This document shows positions 6,876 to 11,488 of a stretch of 11,488 bases of DNA, piece after piece; positions within the stretch are counted from its first letter, which is position 1; each line of letters opens with the position of its first letter. Under the pieces are notes generated by a model, which was given only the letters and a program-made list of their open reading frames with translations, had not been told where the DNA came from and did no database searches. Source of the stretch: JBBRGG01 sp038240875. Lineage in GTDB: Bacteria; Planctomycetota; Phycisphaerae; Phycisphaerales; UBA1924. Where the stretch lies: contig JBBRGG010000111.1 in assembly GCA_038240875.1 (NCBI GenBank), forward strand, positions 1-11,488, given 5' to 3'. The position numbers and the translations under genes were made by a program.

Positions 6876-7206
6876 TGCGAATCACGCATGACAATCAGCC
6901 ATTTTTTGGTGCGTCAACTCTTCAAGAAGCGGCTTTAGCTTTAGTTTCTCTCTTTGCGTTCAGCTGCAATTCATTTACAAATTTTGCGCAAAACCTTACA
7001 CCTAATTCAAGGTAACTACTCTTTCGCCTACAAAATATACTTATCGATTTCGAGGTAATCTTGTAAATAAGTGCAATCTTCCTTTATGCTTATCTTACGC
7101 TGCGCTAGTTCGCATGGGCATGCAAGGCTCGATTGTTCCGAAGGTGATATACCTTGGTGGCGGCGAATGTGTTTGTCGCTCGCAAAGTAAACTCAAGAAG
7201 TTTTAC
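6876..7206. other. AT-rich intergenic region after bamA
   Basis: No gene is seen in this AT-rich spacer. A weak ATGCG/CGCAT stem overlaps the bamA stop (6875-6889), with a T6 run about 14 bases later, too far for a good terminator. A perfect 12-base palindrome, TTTTGCGCAAAA, is at 6982-6993. The low GC suggests promoter sequence for the small gene downstream, but I cannot place the elements with confidence. Confidence 0.5.
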
Positions 7207-7413
7207 ATGGCCGACCTTGTCGACTCTCGCGCCGCCTTGTTCCGCACGCTCAGCCTTGTTTGCTTTGTCTGTGGCTTTCTTTTGATCGCCGCATCGATCA
7301 TTGCGTGGATCTTCTTCAAGACCGAAGACTTCGCCCATGGCGAACGCTTTGGGATCTTCGCAGAGCTATGGGCTCCCACCTTCTTTATCCTCTCCGACCA
7401 CTTCCGCCACTAA
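7207..7413 (+). CDS. Small membrane protein of unknown function
   Basis: This codes for 68 residues from ATG 7207. Seen: a short polar N-terminus, one clear transmembrane segment at about residues 11-37 (LFRTLSLVCFVCGFLLIAAS onwards), then an acidic/basic stretch (KTEDFAHGERFG) and a second hydrophobic, aromatic run (FAELWAPTFFILSDHF, 51-66) that may be a second, shorter membrane segment. The protein probably sits in the inner membrane. The reading frame is open from ATG 7114, but the 31 extra residues look non-coding. ATG 7207 is preferred because the protein-like pattern starts there; the site before it (AAGAAG) is weak. I do not recognise the family. It stands alone between long spacers. 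Confidence 0.55.
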   Translation: MADLVDSRAALFRTLSLVCFVCGFLLIAASIIAWIFFKTEDFAHGERFGIFAELWAPTFFILSDHFRH

Positions 7414-7459
7414 CGCTGGGAGCTGATTCTGTCAATTGTCGAGCCGACGCTCAGCACAG

Positions 7460-7495
7460 GGGCCCTCGCGCACACCCGGGCCCTCGCGTACATCC
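7460..7495 (+). repeat. Two 18-base tandem units
   Basis: GGGCCCTCGCGCACACCC is followed directly by GGGCCCTCGCGTACATCC (16 of 18 identical), and a third unit may begin with GGGTC. The repeat is non-coding and downstream of the small membrane protein. Confidence 0.75.
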
Positions 7496-7818
7496 GGGTC
7501 GAATCCGACTCGTAGCTTGTCACGAACCCGTAAATACACCTGTGAGCAAGGATCGCCCGTCACCTGCGTGCTGTCCCCCCGGCCTTTATCCGCGCGTACA
7601 TAGCATTTGTTCGCTAAATTATCTTTCCTTTCCTTGGAAATGCGGTACTGTAATCATCCACTGACTGCGTTCACACTATTGAGTCAATTGATCAAATCTC
7701 CCTGACAGGAATCGAGCCAGCGCGCGTCATTGCTGATTAGCCGCTACGAATTACCGGCTGCCTTGAGCGCACTCTCCTGGAGCACAAGCCCTCGAGATTT
7801 CATGTTCCACTATCGCAT

Positions 7819-7850
7819 GCCACCGGTGTGGCGGCGCATGTCGTAAGGAG
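7819..7850 (+). promoter_or_regulatory. Leader stem-loop and strong ribosome binding site of the metalloprotease
   Basis: AAGGAG at 7845-7850 lies 7 bases before ATG 7858, the only textbook Shine-Dalgarno site in the window. Just upstream, GCCAC and GTGGC pair around a CGGT loop (7819-7832). The stem does not cover the ribosome site, so it could stabilise the leader or mean nothing. Confidence 0.6.
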
Positions 7851-7857
7851 TTCTTGA

Positions 7858-10800
7858 ATGTCCCAGCCCATTGGCCGAGTGTTTGGATTGTCTAACGCCA
7901 GCATCGTTGCCGCCGCCCTTCTCGCCTTTGTCGCGGGAACCACCTCACCCGTTCTGGCACAAGAAACCGCCCCCGTGGTCGAAGAAGAAGGCCCAAAGCT
8001 CAAACCCTTCGCCGAAGTCTCCAAGGGTTATGATAAAATCGCTGGCGCTAAAGAGGGTTCCCTCTACAACCTCTGGTCACGCAAGCGCGATGGCTCGCTT
8101 CTCGCCGAGCTTCCCCGGGGCTGGGAAGGCCAGCGTCACTTTGTCGCCCTCACTCTTGCCAGCGGCGACACGTATGCGGGCCTGCAATCTGGCGACCTGT
8201 ACGTCTACTGGCGAAAGGTAGACAATCGCATGGTCCTAATGACACCAGAGGTCGAAACACGCGCGACCGAAGAGCAGGAAATCAAGGCGAGCGTTCGCCG
8301 ACTCTTCACCGATCGCGTCATCCTTGATGTCCCCATTGTCACGACGGGCCCATCTGGTCAGCCTGTGATCGAGCTCAAGGACCTGCTTGCGGGCCGCACT
8401 CGCGAGTTCTTTGGCACCGCTGGCAACGCGCGCCTTGCCACCCTCAAAAGCGCCAAGGCGTTCCCCGAGAACATCGAAATCTCCTACGAAATGCCCGGCG
8501 AAGGCGGCCGCCTGCAAGAGTTCCACTACTCCATCAGCCGCATCCCCGACAGCAATGGCTACAAGCCTCGCCTTGCCGACGAACGCGTTGGCTACTTCAC
8601 TACGACCTTCCGCGATCTCTCCCAATTCCAGGAAGAAAAGAAATGGGTCCGCTACATCAATCGCTGGAATCTCGAAAAGCGTGATCCCAAGCTTCGCCTT
8701 TCTCCCCCCAAAGAACCTGTCATCTTTTACATCGAGAGTACCGTTCCCGTGCGCTATCGCCGCGCCGTCCGCGATGGCGTCCTTGTGTGGAATAAGGCCT
8801 TCGAAAAGGTCGGCATTTCCGATGCCATTGAAGTTCGCCAGCAGGACGAATCCTCCGGCGCGTACATGGAACTTGACCCCGAAGACGTTCGCTACAACTT
8901 CGTGCGCTGGCTGGCCAACGACATCGGCACCGCTATCGGGCCTTCGCGCGTTCACCCGCTGACCGGACAAATTCTCGATGCGGACATCATCCTCACCGAT
9001 GGCTGGATCCGCCACTTCTGGATCCAGTTCAACGACGTTCTCCCCGAGGTCGCCATGGAAGGGTTCAGCCCAGAAACTCTTGCCTGGCTCGATACACGTC
9101 CGCAGTGGGATCCACGCATCCGTTTGGCTGACCCAGCCAAGCGCGATTACCTCATGGCGGTTCGCGCTCGTCGCGGCGTGGTCGCCTATGGCGGGCACGC
9201 CCTTGCGATGCGCGACCCCTCTCTCCCCCACAACGACCAGCAAGGCGTTCTACTTTCTGGTCGCGAAGGCGATGGGCTCATCGGTCGCGTCAGCCAGGTC
9301 AATGGCATGTGCGCCGCCTCCATGGGAAAAGCCTTCGACATGTCCATGATGCGCCTCGCTCTTGATATGTTCACCGAAGAAGAACTTGCGAAGCTCGCGC
9401 CCGCCAATCTCCAGGCCGACGACGAACCCGTGGTTGCCGATGAACCTACAGGCACCGATACCAAAAAGGACGACAAGAAGGACGCCGACAAAAAAGACGG
9501 GAAAGACGAGCCTAAAGAAAAGGCCAAGCCCAAGTACGACACCCTCGATGGCATCCCCGACTGGTTCGTCGGCCCGCTTCTCACCGACCTGACCGCCCAC
9601 GAAGTCGGCCACACCCTGGGCCTGCGCCACAACTTCAAGGCTTCCTCCATCTACGACTTCGACCAGATCAATTCCGACGAAATCAAGGGTAAAAAAGCCT
9701 TCACCGGCTCGGTCATGGACTACAACCCAGTCAACATGGTCGTCGACAATGGCAAGCCCAGGGGCGACTTTGGCATGGTCGACCTGGGCGCGTATGACTA
9801 CTGGGCCATCGAATATGGCTACACCTCAGGCAGTACCGACGCCGTTCTCAAGCGCGTCGCCGAACCCGAACTTGTTTACGGTACCGACGAAGACGTCGGC
9901 CTGGGCGACCCTCTCGCTCGCCGCTATGACTTCGCAAAGAACCCTCTCGATTACGCCAAGAGCCAGATCGAATTAGCAAAGTGGCACCGCAGCCGCCTAC
10001 TCGATACGTTCGTCAAAGATGGCCAGTCATGGTCTCGCGCTCGCCGCGGCTACACCATCACCTTGGGCATGCAGGTTCGCTCCCTCTCCATGATGGCCAA
10101 TTGGGTCGGCGGTGCGTTCGTCAACCGTGATCGCAAGGGCGATCCCAACGGCCGAGACCCAATCGTCGTCGTTCCCGCTGTTCAACAGCGTGAAGCTCTT
10201 CGCTGGGTCATTGACAACAGCTTCTACGACGAAGCCTTCGGGCTCACGCCAGAGCTTCTCCAGAAAATGACCGTTGATCGCTGGCTCGACGCCGGCGGCT
10301 TTCGCGAAGGTATGGAAGAAGCGCCCTGGTCTGTCCACGATCGTATCGGTGGCATCCAAGGCAGCGTCCTCACCATGCTCATGAACCCCACCACCCTTCG
10401 CCGCGTCTACGACAACGAATACCGCGTTCTTTCTGATCAAGACGCCGTTACCCTGCCCGAAGTCATGGACACGATTACCACGGCGATCTGGTCCGAAATT
10501 ACCAAGGGTCCACGCGATAAGTTCACCGATCGCAAGCCCATGATCTCCAGCCTTCGCCGAAACCTCCAGTCCGAGCACCTCGAACGCCTTATCGATATCC
10601 GTTTCCCCGGTGCCGTCCGTGGCGAAGCAGGCAAGTCCATCGCCACTCTTGCCGCCAGCCAACTTCGCTTCATCGACGAGAAGATCAAGGCAATCCTTGA
10701 TGGTGGCTCGGCGGGCAACCTAGACGCCTACACCAAGGCTCATCTCGCCGAGGCTCGCGTTCGAATCGAGAAGGCTCTCGATGCCGACTACGTCATCAAT

Positions 10801-10953
10801 GCCAACAACGGCGGCGGTTTCTTCCCCTTCGGCATGCCCGCCACCGATGGCTCAAACCTTCGCGGCTATCGCGCTACCTGGAACGAAAAGCCTTCGGTCG
10901 TCCAGCCGAACACACCCGCTCCAAACGGTCAGGGCGCTCCCGAAATGCCATGA
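7858..10953 (+). CDS. Secreted zinc-dependent metalloprotease, DUF5117/DUF4953 type
   Basis: This codes for 1031 residues. Seen: a signal peptide with a hydrophobic core at about 15-28 and PVLA-Q, giving a cleavage site after residue 34; an N-terminal region like DUF5118/DUF5117 (about 46-280); and a catalytic part with HEVGHTLGLRH at 581-591. His581, His585 and His591 would bind zinc, and Glu582 is the general base. SVMDY (618-622) is the metzincin Met-turn. The long C-terminal region (about 690-950) follows the DUF4953 pattern, and the end is Pro/Asn-rich and probably disordered. A Lys/Asp-rich stretch at about 531-560 interrupts the catalytic region just before the zinc motif. The product should be periplasmic, outer-membrane-associated or secreted, degrading peptides or proteins; its substrates are unknown. 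The start is firm (AAGGAG, 7-base gap). It is probably monocistronic, with its own terminator. Confidence 0.93.
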   Translation: MSQPIGRVFGLSNASIVAAALLAFVAGTTSPVLAQETAPVVEEEGPKLKPFAEVSKGYDKIAGAKEGSLYNLWSRKRDGSLLAELPRGWEGQRHFVALTLASGDTYAGLQSGDLYVYWRKVDNRMVLMTPEVETRATEEQEIKASVRRLFTDRVILDVPIVTTGPSGQPVIELKDLLAGRTREFFGTAGNARLATLKSAKAFPENIEISYEMPGEGGRLQEFHYSISRIPDSNGYKPRLADERVGYFTTTFRDLSQFQEEKKWVRYINRWNLEKRDPKLRLSPPKEPVIFYIESTVPVRYRRAVRDGVLVWNKAFEKVGISDAIEVRQQDESSGAYMELDPEDVRYNFVRWLANDIGTAIGPSRVHPLTGQILDADIILTDGWIRHFWIQFNDVLPEVAMEGFSPETLAWLDTRPQWDPRIRLADPAKRDYLMAVRARRGVVAYGGHALAMRDPSLPHNDQQGVLLSGREGDGLIGRVSQVNGMCAASMGKAFDMSMMRLALDMFTEEELAKLAPANLQADDEPVVADEPTGTDTKKDDKKDADKKDGKDEPKEKAKPKYDTLDGIPDWFVGPLLTDLTAHEVGHTLGLRHNFKASSIYDFDQINSDEIKGKKAFTGSVMDYNPVNMVVDNGKPRGDFGMVDLGAYDYWAIEYGYTSGSTDAVLKRVAEPELVYGTDEDVGLGDPLARRYDFAKNPLDYAKSQIELAKWHRSRLLDTFVKDGQSWSRARRGYTITLGMQVRSLSMMANWVGGAFVNRDRKGDPNGRDPIVVVPAVQQREALRWVIDNSFYDEAFGLTPELLQKMTVDRWLDAGGFREGMEEAPWSVHDRIGGIQGSVLTMLMNPTTLRRVYDNEYRVLSDQDAVTLPEVMDTITTAIWSEITKGPRDKFTDRKPMISSLRRNLQSEHLERLIDIRFPGAVRGEAGKSIATLAASQLRFIDEKIKAILDGGSAGNLDAYTKAHLAEARVRIEKALDADYVINANNGGGFFPFGMPATDGSNLRGYRATWNEKPSVVQPNTPAPNGQGAPEMP

Positions 10954-11060
10954 TCCATTCAGGTCCTATGTAATTGGCCTTTGCAGATTCAATCGACATC
11001 GCGGCTCGCTCATGAGTTAATCAATTAGCCCAGAAGCCAGCCAGTAAATTGGCTAAACGA

Positions 11061-11100
11061 GAGGTGGTGCCAAAGGGCATCGCCTCTTTTTCCTTTTTTT
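11061..11100 (+). terminator. Intrinsic terminator of the metalloprotease gene
   Basis: GAGGTGGTGCC pairs with GGCATCGCCTC over 11 base pairs (two G-T wobbles) around an AAAG loop, followed at once by TTTTTCCTTTTTTT. It starts 107 bases after the protease stop on the same strand. Confidence 0.92.
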
Positions 11101-11177
11101 GCAATCTCAATTGGACTTGAACAAACAGGGTGTCGAATTGCTCGGGTTTACTTCTGGCGAACGTCTGTGCACATTTA

Positions 11178-11214
11178 CACCAACCAACGGCGTGAGTCAC
11201 GCCCAATCTTGGTG
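11178..11214. promoter_or_regulatory. Nested 37-base inverted repeat
   Basis: The order is CACCAA, 5 bases, GGCGTGA, a central G, TCACGCC, 5 bases, TTGGTG. Both arm pairs are perfect and symmetric. A one-base centre favours a DNA-binding site over an RNA hairpin. It lies between the protease terminator and the broken minus-strand gene. No T run is adjacent. Confidence 0.45.
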
Positions 11215-11300
11215 GTAGATATTTTTACGCGAATCCGTACAAGGACTCAGAGCAAGGCCTCGCACAGCATTTGTTTCCACACACTATCCACAACTCGTTT

Positions 11301-11487
11301 TCACGCCATGTTTAATAAGATTTTTCGGCACCTTTCCTCATTCCGTGCGAATAACCATTGGTACATGGTGTTGAACATACAGCCTTGCTTACCGGTCTGT
11401 ACGCCAAAAGCTCGATGGCCTAATTCTCTGAGTTGTTCTACTGAATTCTTCGCTGGTATGACCCGGTCTTATCTGACTGATCGTCAA
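11301..11487 (-). pseudogene. Frameshifted C-terminal remnant of an unrecognised protein gene
   Basis: Reading leftwards from the window edge, one frame gives ISQIRPGHTSEEF (codons down to TTC at 11445-11443). Skipping one base (A, position 11442) opens a second frame reading VEQLRELGHRAFGVQTGKQG and then CMFNTMYQWLFARNEERC, ending at a TGA (11303-11301). Joined, the two pieces read like one ordinary soluble protein (...SEEFVEQLRELGH...). Each frame is stopped or meaningless beyond the joint: the second frame has a TAA at 11471-11469. There is no slippery heptamer, so a one-base insertion is more likely than programmed frameshifting. Codon use (AGA, TTA, CGA, GTA) is unlike the GC-rich neighbours, which hints at foreign origin. 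I do not recognise the family. The gene begins beyond the window. A sequencing error could give the same picture. Confidence 0.45.
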
Positions 11488-11488
11488 T

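Larger units (their letters stand above)
7414..7857. other. Intergenic region before the metalloprotease
   Basis: There is no gene that I can support. It contains a two-copy 18-base tandem repeat (7460-7495), an AGCCG/CGGCT pair (7739-7759), a TTGATCAA palindrome, and a stem-loop plus ribosome site next to the protease start. No clear promoter pair was found. The first 150 bases are GC-rich and the middle is AT-richer. Confidence 0.5.
10954..11300. other. Region after the metalloprotease
   Basis: There is no gene that I can support. It contains a weak AGCCA/TGGCT stem around 11036-11053, the terminator at 11061-11100 and a nested palindrome at 11178-11214. The sequence becomes AT-richer after the terminator. 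Confidence 0.5.

Noticed and set aside
6875..6910. Possible intrinsic terminator after bamA
   Set aside because: The ATGCG/CGCAT stem is only 5 base pairs and the T6 run is about 14 bases away, so the geometry is wrong.
7260..7664. 134-codon plus-strand open frame over the small membrane protein and the spacer
   Set aside because: Its first part is an off-frame reading of the membrane protein, and the rest is Pro/Cys-rich noise from the GC-rich 18-base repeat.
8236..9243. 335-codon minus-strand open frame inside the metalloprotease gene
   Set aside because: It is a shadow of a gene with a clear signal peptide, zinc motif and ribosome site; no independent evidence supports it.
11274..11292. 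Two DnaA-box-like words (TTTCCACAC and CTATCCACA)
   Set aside because: Each differs from the consensus and there are only two. There is no AT-rich unwinding region or dnaA/dnaN neighbour, so a replication origin is not supported.

Overview
The window looks like a chromosomal piece of a Gram-negative, fairly GC-rich bacterium. It is most likely a planctomycete, probably of the Phycisphaerae. The evidence is indirect: long poorly conserved N-terminal extensions, weak or absent Shine-Dalgarno sites on several genes, a stand-alone BamA-type outer-membrane protein, and a large DUF5117/DUF4953-type zinc protease. No marker gene settles the taxonomy, so this is inference.

Layout, left to right. At 1-578 on the minus strand is the N-terminal part of an FAD-dependent oxidoreductase of the amine oxidase/UDP-galactopyranose mutase-like group, cut by the window edge. 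A 561-base divergent intergenic region follows, holding a nested inverted repeat at 846-878 and repeated GGTAC/GTACC half-sites. On the plus strand come a LuxR-type (GerE helix-turn-helix) regulator at 1140-2246 and an aldehyde dehydrogenase-family protein at 2316-3833, 69 bases apart and probably co-transcribed. Between the dehydrogenase and the BamA gene lie two palindromes and a tandem array of about ten 14-base units (4055-4193), which runs up to the BamA start. BamA (4206-6875) has a signal peptide, five POTRA-like domains and a C-terminal barrel with the RGF motif. A small membrane protein is at 7207-7413. A secreted HExxHxxGxxH metalloprotease of 1031 residues (7858-10953) has a strong ribosome binding site and is followed by a textbook intrinsic terminator at 11061-11100. 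The last 390 bases hold a second nested palindrome (11178-11214) and, on the minus strand, what looks like a frameshifted remnant of an unrecognised protein gene (11301-11487).

How the genes work together. The regulator and dehydrogenase plausibly form a unit, with the divergent oxidoreductase sharing the regulatory region. BamA and the metalloprotease both act at or beyond the inner membrane, but nothing ties them into one pathway. I see no defence system, CRISPR array, complete mobile element, tRNA or rRNA. The most unusual features are non-coding or low-complexity: the 14-base array before bamA, degenerate 12- or 15-base tandem repeats in the N-terminal regions of four successive genes, two nested palindromes, and the broken gene at the right end.
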